Of a DNA stretch of 64,000 nt, positions 19,316 through 29,866 are shown one piece after another (positions within the stretch are counted from its first letter, which is position 1; the number at the start of each line of letters is the position of its first letter). Source of the DNA: Pseudoips prasinana (Eukaryota; Arthropoda; Insecta; Lepidoptera; Nolidae); NCBI GenBank assembly GCA_951640165.1, contig OX621263.1, positions 580,501 through 644,500 of the forward strand, in the 5' to 3' direction. Position numbers and translations under genes: made by a program. The notes under the pieces are model-generated. The model worked only from the letters and a program-made list of their open reading frames with translations. It was not told the DNA's origin and made no database searches.

Positions 19316-19524
19316 CTCAGCAGACTCGTTGGCTACTTGATCATCAATACAATCTAGTCTATGAGCATTCTGCTCAGCACACTCATTGGCTAATCAATCA
19401 TGAATAAGACCTAGTCTAATAGCCCTCTGTTTAGCAGACTCATTGGCTAATCGATCATGAATAAGACCAAGTCTAATAGCCCTCTGCTCAGCAGACTCGT
19501 TGGCTAATCGATCACTAATTGGCC
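19316..19524. repeat. 57-bp tandem repeat, about 3.6 units, left arm
   Basis: Units start at 19316, 19373, 19430 and 19487 (ctcagcagactcgttggct). On the complementary strand each unit codes 19 residues of the type RLANESAEQRAIRLGLIHD, nearly open through the array and ending EPI-stop. Similar single units sit beside the central hairpins and at 12505-12600. Confidence 0.85.
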
Positions 19525-19793
19525 AGAGTGTTTCTTAGCGTTAACGTAATTTTATGTACTTTTTCATAGTTAACAAACGTTCTTCACGATCTTTCACTAT
19601 CTCAAACCGACTTTAAAAGGAGGAGGTTCTCAATTTGATTGCTTTTTTTTATGTATGAGCACCGATTACCCTGAGATTTGTGATCCGATTTAGGTGATTC
19701 TTCTTTAGTTTTATGCGGAGTAGCTGCCATGTTTTATTTATATAGGCTCAGGATAATCGTTGTGTACCCGATCATCAATACGATCTAGTCTAT
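19525..19793. repeat. Repeat between 57-bp array and centre, left arm
   Basis: It contains cgtaattttatgtacttttt and acaaacgttctt (also at 3945-3985), then ggaggaggttctcaatttga, then a reversed GCAGCTA / TACATAAA end at 19640-19735. It is mirrored at 20325-20580. Confidence 0.7.
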
Positions 19794-19811
19794 TTTATTA
19801 TAGTTAATGTT

Positions 19812-19857
<46 letters not shown>

Positions 19858-19882
19858 AACATTAACTATAATAAAAAAGTAC
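19794..19882. repeat. TA-core hairpin 1 at the duplication centre
   Basis: tttattatagttaatgtttgcc, then (AT)n at 19816-19853, then the complement ggcaaacattaactataata. Compared with the right arm, about 110 bp before it are missing on the left side. Confidence 0.92.
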
Positions 19883-20082
19883 TTAACAAAGATTTCATTT
19901 GATTTATCTAATATTAGGGGGGCTATTAGACTACGTTTTATTAATGATCGATTAGGCCACGAGAGTACCGAGCAGAAGACCCATAGACTAGATCGTATTG
20001 ATGATCGGGTACACAACGATTATCCTGAGCCTATATAAATAAAACATGGCAGCTACTCCGCATAAAACTAAAGAAGAATTTC
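19883..20082. repeat. Direct repeat unit between the two central hairpins
   Basis: It repeats almost exactly at 20215-20412. It has a diverged 57-bp-type unit coding RLGHESTEQKTHRLDRIDD and PEPI-stop, then the gcagctactccgcataaaac motif. The second copy continues into the right arm; this one is cut at aagaagaat. Confidence 0.85.
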
Positions 20083-20125
20083 AAATGAAATCTTTGTTAA
20101 GTACTTTTTTATTATAGTTAATGTT

Positions 20126-20189
<64 letters not shown>

Positions 20190-20232
20190 AACATTAACTA
20201 TAATAAAAAAGTACTTAACAAAGATTTCATTT
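20083..20232. repeat. TA-core hairpin 2, perfect 47-bp arms
   Basis: Arms 20083-20129 and 20186-20232 are exact reverse complements (outer end aaatgaaatctttgtta, inner atgtttgcc) around about 56 bp of AT. It would extrude as a long cruciform. Confidence 0.95.
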
Positions 20233-20582
20233 GATTTATCTAATATTAGGGGGGCTATTAGACTACGTTTTATTAATGATCGATTAGGCCACGAGAGTAC
20301 CGAGCAGAAGACCCATAGACTAGATCGTATTGATGATCGGGTACACAACGATTATCCTGAGCCTATATAAATAAAACATGGCAGCTACTCCGCATAAAAC
20401 TAAAGAAGAATCACCTAAATCGGATCACAAATCTCAGGGTAATCGGTGCTCATACATAAAAAAAAGCAATCAAATTGAGAACCTCCTCCTTTTAAAGTCG
20501 GTTTGAGATAGTGAAAGATCGTGAAGAACGTTTGTTAACTATGAAAAAGTACATAAAATTACGTTAACGCTAAGAAACACTC

Positions 20583-20792
20583 TGGCCAATTAGTGATCGA
20601 TTAGCCAACGAGTCCGCTGAGCAGAGGGCTATTAGACTTGGTCTTATTCATGATCGATTAGCCAATGAGTCTGCTAAACAGAGGGCTATTAGACTAGGTC
20701 TTATTCATGATTGATTAGCCAATGAGTGTGCTGAGCAGAATGCTCATAGACTAGATTGTTTTGATGATCAAGTAGCCAACGAGTCTGCTGAG
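20583..20792. repeat. 57-bp tandem repeat, right arm
   Basis: Plus strand reads RLANESAEQRAIRLGLIHD, then a variant with AKQ, then (after a stop in place of R) LANECAEQNAHRLD and ANESAEPI-stop. Mirror of 19316-19524 with a few substitutions. Confidence 0.85.
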
Positions 20793-20955
20793 CCTATATA
20801 AATAAAAATAGCAGCTATTTCCCATCAAACTTAACAAGAATCACGTAAATTCATAAATCGGAGCCTAATCGGTGAACATACATAAAAAATGCGCGTGAGC
20901 TAGAACGTGCCACAACATGCGCATCCAGAAACGAGCTTATACGCGCGTAACATAC

Positions 20956-20961
20956 TTTATT
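20956..20961 (-). terminator. Polyadenylation signal, right-arm peptide gene
   Basis: AATAAA on the minus strand, mirror of 19147-19152. Confidence 0.45.
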
Positions 20962-21055
20962 GTCCCAAATCAAAATATAACATCGTTAAGTACATGAATC
21001 GTAACATAGATGAGATAATTACTATTAAAAAAATAGAGACATTACTTTTATGAGA

Positions 21056-21259
21056 TCATCCCCAAAAGCTTTCTGTATCGAAAAACAAAAGAATTATTTA
21101 AAACTTATCACAAACAACAGAGACATCGCGTAATATACACACAAAAGAACTACAGAAGTCAGATAGTTTGGAAGTCAGTCAAAATTCGAACTTACCTTCT
21201 GATTGTACCACCGCAACCAGCGCAAAACAGACCGAAAAAATTAAAATATAGTTGAACAT
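21056..21259 (-). CDS. Tiny two-exon secreted-peptide gene, right arm
   Basis: Exon 1 is 21196-21259 and exon 2 21056-21072, with the same signal peptide, splice sites and ESFWG end as the left copy. I see no base change between the two copies in the coding parts. Both gene copies are transcribed away from the flanking gypsy elements and toward the palindrome centre, so they face each other across it. Whether either is expressed cannot be told. Confidence 0.5.
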
Positions 21260-21334
21260 ATTTCTTTTTAACGAGGGACTGTACTGTAAGAGATTACTGA
21301 AAGTAATGCTGATCTTTTTAAATTACCTCACTGT

Positions 21335-21341
21335 TATATAC
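21335..21341 (-). promoter_or_regulatory. TATA box, right-arm peptide gene
   Basis: TATATAA on the minus strand, at the same distance from ATG as in the left arm. Confidence 0.55.
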
Positions 21342-21679
21342 TTTTTTTTAAGATAAACTTAAGCAAAATATTAGCTAACAATCGACCTTTCGATAAACAC
21401 AAGATGATGATACCAAAGGTGTTAGAGGTCATTTTTATCTTAAACAATACTGATAAAAATAATTTTTGTCGTTAATTTCTCAGTTGCTACGCGATAGATG
21501 TACTAAAGCCCACTTTCTGCGACATACTAACCTGGGAAACGTTACTACAAAATGTTGGTAGCAATATTCACGCCAATGCAACTTTTTGCATCCAACTTCT
21601 TCTGTATAGAACCCATTTTTGGACAAAAATAATAATCAATTAGAATCTGTGTGTCTTTCCCTGATCTCTGATCGTGTGC

Positions 21680-22285
21680 CCGTGGTCCATTGACAGCGAT
21701 CTCAAGGTGATAGATCAGACCTATCCAAATACCTGCCTATCGCTATAACCTTCTTCTCTCCAAAGTAAGGGAAATTATTATTAAGATCCAGCTCCTGAGA
21801 TACTTAGAATAGCAGGACCTGATCAGTGACCATCAAGATGACTTAATTATGTAACTTCACACTGATGGGGTTGGCATTAGCCATTGAAAGTCAAGGTGAG
21901 GCATTGTTGTTAGCCTAGTCATATCAAAGACGTTTAGCTTTATAACCAGCTAATTGATAAAAGTCGTAGTATGATGGCATACCACAAGGCTCCGTGCTGT
22001 CCTTACCACTGTTGTTGCTGCTCATTTATGAATAGCATCTACTTATACCATTCATACTCTTCGAATGATAGCACTGGGGCACCTTTTACATGGACGTTAG
22101 GTCATGCCAGAAAGTGGTTAGGCAGCGAAGTTGGTGAGTCGGATTTCTGGGTAATTACATCCAGTGGGATTGTCCTGAAAACTAACAGCAGGATCGACAG
22201 CTATTTGAAAACGTGGACATTGTATCTGGGGCGTTAACTATACAGACTGGTCGTAGACGTCCAGAAAATTCCTATTGGCCAGCCT
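21680..22285 (+). pseudogene. LINE reverse transcriptase remnant, right arm
   Basis: Mirror of 17823-18420. GIPQGSVLS is encoded at about 21976-22002, followed by decayed RT sequence with stops. Confidence 0.6.
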
Positions 22286-22309
22286 TTACACTCACTCCAC
22301 TTAGGCACG

Positions 22310-22907
22310 TGTGGCGTAGGCAATAGGGGTTAGATATACGTAGGTATAACCCCTGTGTGTCGTGTGAGTTGGGATACAAATTAAAAGTTCACTCACTTTT
22401 AGCAGTTGCGGTTTAATACGTACACATTTACACTTAGACAGAAGGCACAATAGTTCACAAGCACAGGAGTTCACAGGACAGATAACAGCGAAGACAGATA
22501 GCAGTAGAATGAAATGAAGTATAAAGTAATGTACATAAAGCGTAGTTCGCGTAAGCATAAAATTATATATAGAAGCGTGCGTCTAGTGTCGCGTCCTAGA
22601 ATCGACTGGCGGGGGCCGCGGCAAACCTGCGCGGGCGCCGTTCACCGATGCTTGTACATAAGCGTTATGTATAACGGTATCATTGGTGAGGTGGTACAAG
22701 TCGATAGCCGCTTAGTGAAATCGATATCGATGAGGTCGATAGATATTATAGATAAAAATGTGAAAATTTATATATGTAGTAAGTATGATATTAAATGTAA
22801 ATGTAATGTGTATAGTGTATTAAATGTATAGGTATTTATAAATATAATTAAATAATACAAGGTGTACATAAATATATATTAAATGTATAGTAGGTGAGTA
22901 GCCTACA
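22310..22907 (-). repeat. 3' LTR, right copy
   Basis: 598 bp, plus-strand start TGTGGCGTAGG. Nearly identical to 17201-17798, including gccgcggcccc in element sense. Confidence 0.93.
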
Positions 22908-22927
22908 CAACCCCCCTCCAGAGACCG

Positions 22928-24046
22928 TCATGGGCGATAATAGTCTGGAAATTTTACCCTACGACCAGAACGAGTGGTATAATCGTTTGGGATTGTTGGT
23001 GAGGGTTCTTCATTTAGTACGGACAATATATAGGCCGGTTTTATTCGATCTATGGATACCGTCACGTCTTTATTTTTGAGTAGAATTTTGAAAACTTTAT
23101 CTCCTCTAACGAGAACTTTATGTGGGCCAGAGTATGCTGGTGTAAGGGAACCCCGTGATGCGTCATCGCGGAGGAAAACGTAATCACAGGTTTCCAGTTC
23201 TTTGTAAACAAAGACTTTTGGCTTACAGTGGCGTGAAGTAGGCACGGGTCGCAACTTCTCGACGAGATTTCTGAGTCTTGTGGTAAATTCGGATATATCA
23301 GTAGTACCACTAACCGTTGGCTCAAAGAACTCGCCGGGTAGACGCAACGTTTCCCCGTAAACTAGTTCTGCTGAAGAGGCTTGTAAGTCCTCCTTATAGG
23401 CAGATCTTATGCCGAGTAAGACTATTGGTAATGTCTCTGTCCATCTGTCGTTAGCATGGCAGACAATTGCGGCCTTTAATTGGCGGTGCAGCCGTTCTAT
23501 CACCCCATTACTAATAGGATGATAGGATGTCGTCCTTTTGTGTTCAAATCCCGCTATCTTTGCCAAACACTGAAATAAGGCCGACTCGAATTGGCGGCCT
23601 CTGTCGGTTGTAATTTGTGTCGGACAGCCGAACCGGGATATCCAAGATGACAGCAAGGCTTTAGCAACCGTTTCTGCCGTAATATCTTGTAACGGTATTG
23701 CTTCTGGCCAGCGGGTAAACCTATCGATGGCCGTCAAACAGTACCGAAAACCCTCAAAAATTGGTAGAGGACCAACCAAATCAATATGGATCTGCTTGAA
23801 TCTCGCGCGTGGTAGATTATAGGTGCCAAGAGGTGCGGTCACATGACGCGTGACTTTTGCCCGCTGACACGACAAACAAGCGCGCGCCCAGTCCCTACAA
23901 TCCTTTCTGATGGCTGGCCACACAAATCGTTCAGCTATTAACTTCGCGGACGCATTGGGTCCCGGATGGCTAAGGGAATGTAGGCTATTAAAAACTTGCT
24001 TTCGAAGTAATTCCGGAACATAAATCAAAATCAAATCAAAAATCAA
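22928..24046 (-). pseudogene. pol, integrase part, right copy
   Basis: It has the H2C2 motif (CLSCQRAK) and the D-D-E core ([28 protein letters not shown]), then a C-terminal region ending with FPDYYRP. It is intact as a frame of 372 codons but cut from RNase H by the 51-bp LINE tail at 24024-24074. In the parent element it would have been one pol frame. Confidence 0.9.
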
Positions 24047-24080
24047 AATAGTTTATTATCACAAACAACGAATTACATAA
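24024..24080 (-). mobile_element. 51-bp LINE tail in pol, right copy
   Basis: Same insert and same duplicated hexamer (ACATAA on plus at 24018-24023 and 24075-24080) as at 16034-16090, so it predates the inverted duplication. Confidence 0.85.
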
Positions 24081-25796
24081 GGCCTGGAAGTTGATGTACT
24101 GATGTCGCAGTACAGTGGGATTCGACTTCCAGGGACAAAAAGTTTCTGTAATTTTAGGGATGACTCACCATTCAGAAGCTTATCAAGCTCAGGGTCAGAG
24201 GTTTGGCTTTCAGCTAATCTCTCTAGACTTATTGGTTCTCCCAGTTCTTCAATACGCGACAAGGCATCGGCAACAACATTATCTTTGCCAGATATATGCC
24301 TTATGTCGGTTGTGAACTGAGAGATGAAGTCTAGATGTCTATACTGCCTGGGTGAACAAGTTTTCTTCCTTTCGTGGAAGGCAAAACTTATTGGTTTATG
24401 GTCAGTATAGACTATGAAATGCTTAGCCTCTAACATGTGCCTGAAATATTTGATAGCTTCGTAAATGGCGAGTAATTCCCTATCGTATGGGGAGTATTTA
24501 GTCTGCGAAGGGCTAAGTTTCCTTGAAAAGAAGGCTAAGGGCTGCCATCCGCCGTCCACGAACTGTTGCAGTACAGCTCCAATGGCCTTTTCTGATGCAT
24601 CGGTTACCAAGGCTAACTTTGCAGAGCAATCGGGATGAGCAAACAATGCGGCATCTGATAAACTCTCCTTGCATGCCTCGAACGCTGCCAAGGTCTCTCC
24701 TGTGAGATTGATTGGCTGCGTTCCTTTCACCGACCCTGTCAACAATGCGTGCTGTGGAGCCTGGATTTGAGCTGCTTGGGGAAGAAATCGCCTATAAAAA
24801 TTGAGCATTCCTAAGAAACCCCTGAGTTGCCGCACGTTCGTAGGTGGTGGAAAATTTTTCAAACCTTCCACTTTGGAATCCAGTGGTCTGGTCCCCTTCT
24901 CTGAAATGAGATATCCTAAAAATTTAACTTCATGTGCACCAAAAACACACTTAGTAGTATTGACTAACATGCCATATTCCTTCAACCTTTTGAAAAGTTG
25001 TCGTAAATGGTCCTCGTGCTCAGCTTCATTTTTGGAATATATTAAAAAATCATCAAGATAGGAATAAACAAAATCTAGTCCCCTGGTCATTTCATCCACG
25101 AAACGCTGGAACGTTTGTCCCGCGTTCCGCAAACCAAACGTCATAAATGGGAATTCGAACATCCCGAAAGGCGTAGTTATCGCTGTTTTCGAGATATCGT
25201 CTGCGCTGACAGGTATCTGATTATATGCTTTTTCAAGGTCGATTGTACTAAACACCTTGCATCCAGTGATGCTGTGGGTAAAATCGTGAATATGCTTAAT
25301 CGGATACCTATCAGGCACAGTGCGAGCATTCAACTTACGATAATCGCCGCAGGGACGCCAACCGTTGTCCTTCTTCGGGGCGAGATGCAGGGGTGATGAC
25401 CAAGGGCTTTCTGAAGGTCTAGCTGTGCCGTTGGCCAGCATAGACTTGAACTCGTTTTGAGCTATTTTCAGTTTGTCTGGAGCTAAACGCCTAGGAGGAG
25501 ATGATACTGGAGGGCCTGGTGTTGTGCGTATGTGGTGTACGGTGTTATGTGGTGAAGTGTGATATCTACCAGCGGGTCGACTTATCTCGGGAAATTCTTC
25601 GAGAATTTTATGGTACTGAGTCTCACCAGTTATAACTTTAACAGAATGTATATTCTTACATTTAGCCATTGTAGCAATTGCATTAAGTGAAGTTAAATTA
25701 TCCATTAAACGCTTATTGCGACAATCTACAACGAGGTTATAAAAATTAAGAAAATCTACCCCTATAATTGGCTTAGTTACGTCAGCTACTACAAAG
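24059..25796 (-). pseudogene. pol, RT and RNase H part, right copy
   Basis: An uninterrupted frame of 548 codons from MDNLTSLNA to the LINE-tail stop. It has [20 protein letters not shown] and the RNase [12 protein letters not shown] motifs. [11 protein letters not shown] is in frame here, whereas the left copy is shifted. The upstream end continues to 25796, where the LINE cuts in ([18 protein letters not shown] lies just inside). Confidence 0.9.
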
Positions 25797-25801
25797 GTAA
25801 A

Positions 25802-26368
25802 AACTTAGGGCGCCTACTGTCAACAGAAGGACATTCAAACATCAATTTTTGTATGCCGGGTGCCTCTTGTCACCACATTTTTAAAAAGGTCTTTAATTAT
25901 AAATTTAATAATGATGAAAATCTAATTCTTTTTATGGGAAATAGGGGTAATTTAAATAAAAAAACCCTAATACAGTATATTGATTGTTTAGATCGTTTAA
26001 ATATAAGTAAAATTGTTATGTTTACATTTCCTTATAGCCATAGTTTGTCACAGGAGGAAAATAGGATAAGGTATAATTTGAATTTGACATTACATACAAT
26101 ATCTACCTACATGAGAGAAAAACTACATGTAATTGACATTAACTCATATGTTAAGAAACCCTTTTATATGACAAAAGATAACTATTGTTATCTGCCTAGT
26201 TTTTATACCAGACAAATAGCTTTGTCGCTATGTTATTGTTTTCATATTTCAGCCAAGAACATATTTGAGCAATGTACTGATGCTATAGATAATGTCAGTA
26301 CTTTTCCTACTGACAATGACATATCCAGCTTGAATGGTGACATCTGTATACAGGATAATTTAAATTAA
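25802..26368 (+). CDS. LINE ORF1 C-terminal part, SGNH-esterase-like, truncated
   Basis: The frame is open from the truncation ([16 protein letters not shown] before the first ATG at 25853) to 26368. FCMPGAS and [13 protein letters not shown] resemble the Pro-Gly-Ala and GxND regions of the SGNH hydrolase domain found in ORF1 of CR1-type LINEs. The catalytic Ser block is missing because of truncation. The related ORF1 at 37612-38277 has that block. Confidence 0.65.
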   Translation, partial: NLGRLLSTEGHSNINFCMPGASCHHIFKKVFNYKFNNDENLILFMGNRGNLNKKTLIQYIDCLDRLNISKIVMFTFPYSHSLSQEENRIRYNLNLTLHTISTYMREKLHVIDINSYVKKPFYMTKDNYCYLPSFYTRQIALSLCYCFHISAKNIFEQCTDAIDNVSTFPTDNDISSLNGDICIQDNLN

Positions 26369-26373
26369 CTGAT

Positions 26374-29346
26374 ATGACAATAGAGAATCACTCTTGCGTA
26401 ATAGCAAATTCAAATATTAATTGTACTGTCAAGCATGATAAGGAATGTTCAGATCTTGTAATGGAAAATAATGTGAACCCATCAAATATAAATGCCTACA
26501 ATAAGAAAAACCAAAAAAATTGTATCAACCTGGTGCATCAAAATATTCAAGGTTTGATGGGGAAAGAGTTAGAATTGGAGTTGTTTTTGAATTGTAGCAA
26601 TATTGATATTTTATGTTTAACTGAGCACTGGCTACAACGCCATCAATTCATTTCCAGCTTCAATAATCACCAGGTTGCAAGCTCGTTCATCAGAGAAAAG
26701 TATATTCATGGTGGCTCTCTAATATTAATAAATAATTTGTTGAAGTTTAAAGAAAGAAGTGACGTTGTGAGCCTCTCTGTTGAGCGAGTAGTAGAGATTT
26801 CATGTGTTGAGTTGGAGCGATTTATTGTTGTGAGTCTTTACAAACCTCCTTGTGCACCATTTGATACCTTTTCAGACATTATGGAGGATGCCTTAAATAA
26901 GTTAACTAATACCCATAAAACTGTTATCATTTGTGGAGATTTTAATGTAAATATTTTGGAGAAAAACTCAACAAGTTGTAATTTTTTAAATTTGTTTATG
27001 TCCTATAATTTACATCACAACTTTACAGAACCAACTAGAGTTACTGCCACAAGTGCTACATGCATTGACAATATATTTAGCTCGGCAAAACCTTTAAATA
27101 AATTAATAATGAATAAGATTCAGTCAGATCATTCTGGTCAGTTGGTCACTTTTTCAAATTCTCCAAAGGTTCAAAGTACACAAATAAGTTACATACCATA
27201 TAGTGAAAGCCGTTTAGGAATATTTAAATATAATATAGCAAGAAAACTGGCACTGTTGCCCTATCATAGTGATCCGGATCACTTGTACAACTCTTTATTC
27301 AACTTGATTAATGGTGAGTTCTGCTCAATATTCACACCCAAACAGTTGTCTGTAAGTAACCGTCTGATGTTCTGTGATTGGGCAACTCCAGGAATTTATA
27401 AAAGTCGCAATCAATTATATAAATTGTATGAAGAAAGATCCTATAATCAAAATACGACTTTTCTAGAACATGTAAAACAATATGCCAAAACCTTTCGAAG
27501 AGCCTGTTCCATTGCTAAATCGATGTACTTAAAAAATATTATAAAAAATTCGACAAATATTATTAAAACCACCTGGAAGATTATTAATACTGAGACAGGT
27601 AGGAAAAAAATACGTAGTCGTGATTTTAATTTAAGAATAAATAATGTTGACATTAAAAGCGATTTAGAAGTGGCGACTGAGTTTGAAAAATATTTTTCTA
27701 ATGTTCCAATCGATGTTACCAAATCTCTTGCGTCTTCTTCTGTATCTGCTGAGCTAATACTCCAGCAAAGCGTAGAGAAGTGTGACACAGATTTTGAATT
27801 CTCGGTGGTTAACCCTAAAGATATTTTGAATGCTTTCAAAAGTATTAATATGAAAACCACTAGGGATCTGTGGGGTTTATCTGTTAAGACTATTTCATCA
27901 ATTATAACTATAATCGCCCCACATCTAGCTGCTGTGTTCAATTGCTGTGTCGCATCTGGCGTATTTCCTGACTTGATGAAGTATAGTAAAATTATTCCAT
28001 TGTTTAAAGCTGGTGATACTTCAGATCCTTCAAATTTCCGACCTATTTCCGTATTGCCCACTCTAAGTAAAATATTTGAAAAGCTAATGCTTAGCCAGTT
28101 GCTCAGTCACTTTAATATACATAATTTACTTCATCGGAAACAGTTTGGATTCACGAAGGGTTGTTCAACTATAGATGCAGGAGTCAATCTGTTAAAAAGT
28201 ATATTCGCGGCTTGGGAGGACTCGCAGGATGCATTAGGTATCTTTTGCGATTTGTCCAAAGCATTTGATTGTGTTCATCATGACACTCTTGTCAGGAAAC
28301 TACACCACTACGGTATCAGGAACAAGGCTCTCGAACTTTTGACTTCTTACTTGGGCAATAGAATTCAGAAGGTCGATATAAATGGTAAAAAATCTGCGGG
28401 ATCCCCAGTGGTAATGGGCGTTCCACAGGGATCGATTCTCGGCCCATTCTTATTTTTAATCTATATAAATGACTTACCCTACTATGTAAGGGATAAACAT
28501 GAGATTGTTTTGTTTGCGGATGATACTTCATTGACGTTTAAAATAAATCGACAATTACGCAATTTTGACGAAGTAAATGACGCAATCTCTAAAGTTGTTC
28601 ATTGGTTTAATGCTAATAATCTTTTGCTAAATGACAAGAAAACTAAAGTCATAAAATTCTCTACACCTAATGTGAAACAGGTGGCTACCAATGTACAGCT
28701 TAATGGAGCTGGATTGACCCCTGTTGAGTCAACTGTGTTTTTGGGTATCACAATTGATTCAAAACTACAATGGGGCCCACAAATAGAAAAACTATCAGGC
28801 AAATTAAGTTCTGCTGCATATGCTGTTAAAACTATAAGACGGCTTACTGATGTGGATACAGCTAGAATGGTTTATTTCAGTTATTTTCATAGTATAATGT
28901 CCTATGGAATTCTTCTCTGGGGTAGCGCTGCGGACATTAACACCATATTTGTATTGCAAAAAAGAGCTGTAAGAGCAATATATAAACTTGGTCCGCGAGA
29001 ATCTTTGAGAGAGAAGTTTAAAGAGATTAACATTCTGACTGTAGCATGTCAGTATATATATGAGAATCTAATTTATATGCATAAATATAAAGACTCCTTC
29101 TGTAAAAGGAGTGATACTCATAATATAAATACTCGATATAAGCATAACTTTGTGTTACATACCACCCGTCTCCACAAAGTAAGTAACTCTTTTATGGGGC
29201 AATGTATAAGATTCTATAACAAACTTCCCAGTGATATCCGAGAAATGTCTATGAATAAGTTTAAAAGAATTATAAAAGCCAAATTGTGTAGCAGGGCTTA
29301 TTACAAAACTTCTGATTATTTAAGTGACAAAACAGCTTGGGATTGA
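26374..29346 (+). CDS. LINE ORF2, apparently intact (endonuclease and reverse transcriptase)
   Basis: 990 codons with no stop. An N-terminal APE-type endonuclease shows NLVHQNIQGL, LTEHWL, ICGDFNVNIL and SDHSGQLV. Central RT shows PISVLPTLSKIFEKLM, DLSKAFDCVHHDTLV, VPQGSILGPFLFL and VLFADDTSL (catalytic FADD). The C-terminus has FYNKLPSDIREM and ends TAWD. No RNase H is seen. The length matches full CR1/Jockey-group ORF2. ATG at 26374 lies 6 bp after the ORF1 stop. Because ORF1 is truncated this copy could not move alone, but its ORF2 might be made if transcribed. Confidence 0.92.
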   Translation: MTIENHSCVIANSNINCTVKHDKECSDLVMENNVNPSNINAYNKKNQKNCINLVHQNIQGLMGKELELELFLNCSNIDILCLTEHWLQRHQFISSFNNHQVASSFIREKYIHGGSLILINNLLKFKERSDVVSLSVERVVEISCVELERFIVVSLYKPPCAPFDTFSDIMEDALNKLTNTHKTVIICGDFNVNILEKNSTSCNFLNLFMSYNLHHNFTEPTRVTATSATCIDNIFSSAKPLNKLIMNKIQSDHSGQLVTFSNSPKVQSTQISYIPYSESRLGIFKYNIARKLALLPYHSDPDHLYNSLFNLINGEFCSIFTPKQLSVSNRLMFCDWATPGIYKSRNQLYKLYEERSYNQNTTFLEHVKQYAKTFRRACSIAKSMYLKNIIKNSTNIIKTTWKIINTETGRKKIRSRDFNLRINNVDIKSDLEVATEFEKYFSNVPIDVTKSLASSSVSAELILQQSVEKCDTDFEFSVVNPKDILNAFKSINMKTTRDLWGLSVKTISSIITIIAPHLAAVFNCCVASGVFPDLMKYSKIIPLFKAGDTSDPSNFRPISVLPTLSKIFEKLMLSQLLSHFNIHNLLHRKQFGFTKGCSTIDAGVNLLKSIFAAWEDSQDALGIFCDLSKAFDCVHHDTLVRKLHHYGIRNKALELLTSYLGNRIQKVDINGKKSAGSPVVMGVPQGSILGPFLFLIYINDLPYYVRDKHEIVLFADDTSLTFKINRQLRNFDEVNDAISKVVHWFNANNLLLNDKKTKVIKFSTPNVKQVATNVQLNGAGLTPVESTVFLGITIDSKLQWGPQIEKLSGKLSSAAYAVKTIRRLTDVDTARMVYFSYFHSIMSYGILLWGSAADINTIFVLQKRAVRAIYKLGPRESLREKFKEINILTVACQYIYENLIYMHKYKDSFCKRSDTHNINTRYKHNFVLHTTRLHKVSNSFMGQCIRFYNKLPSDIREMSMNKFKRIIKAKLCSRAYYKTSDYLSDKTAWD

Positions 29347-29563
29347 GTCGCTCTAAATTAACACATTTAAATACAATGTAAATTTATTTAAGAAATATAT
29401 ATTTTAAAAAAGGATTCCTACTGAGTTTTCTGGCAGTGTTTCTCAGTAGCTGCCACGTCATGCACTGCACGGTAGGGTAAAAAAAATTGACGATTCCACA
29501 CAAATGTAATATTTTAACGGAATAAACGACTTTTGAATTTTTGAATTTTTTGAATTTTTTGAA

Positions 29564-29866
29564 AAAGCGCCATACAAAATTGCGGCGTAAGCCAAAATCT
29601 AAATCTAAAGTAATAAAATCATATGTAGCAATATTAGAGCCATTTGCGGCACACAAAAAATAGTCAGTTTGAGCACGACGATCGCGCAACGCTGATCGAG
29701 GGTACACGCACAAGTCACTACCGGTATCCACTAGAAACTGCTTTTTGGAAGATCTATCAGCTACGAACAAGCGACCAGTTGAAGAAGGGCAATCGTCAGC
29801 CGCATTTATCGACCGCCCTTGAATTTTCCGACTTGAAGTCACAAGGGCGGGTACATTTCTCTCCAA
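29564..29866 (-). pseudogene. pol start (protease), right copy
   Basis: MERNVPALV at 29866 begins the frame in the gag overlap; [15 protein letters not shown] is the protease active site. The frame runs into the nested LINE at 29563. Small differences from the left copy include VADRSS and CAANGS. Confidence 0.88.

Larger units (their letters stand above)
12728..19793. repeat. Left arm of a large inverted duplication
   Basis: About 7.07 kb that reappear in reverse at 20325-31150, apart from a 3.77-kb LINE in the right arm. Shared content: gypsy element, LINE remnant, small peptide gene, 57-bp repeats. The arms differ by scattered substitutions and a few small indels, for example two extra bases near 15528 here. 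The outer end cuts inside the gypsy 5' LTR. Confidence 0.93.
25797..29563 (+). mobile_element. CR1-like LINE copy 3, nested in the gypsy
   Basis: 5'-truncated in ORF1, with full ORF2, 3' UTR and a ttttgaattttttgaatt tail. It is flanked by AAAG (25793-25796 and 29564-29567), a short target duplication. The left arm offers the exact empty site at about 14306-14316. Copies 1 and 2 of the same family are at 2298-5200 and 6020-6420. Confidence 0.93.
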
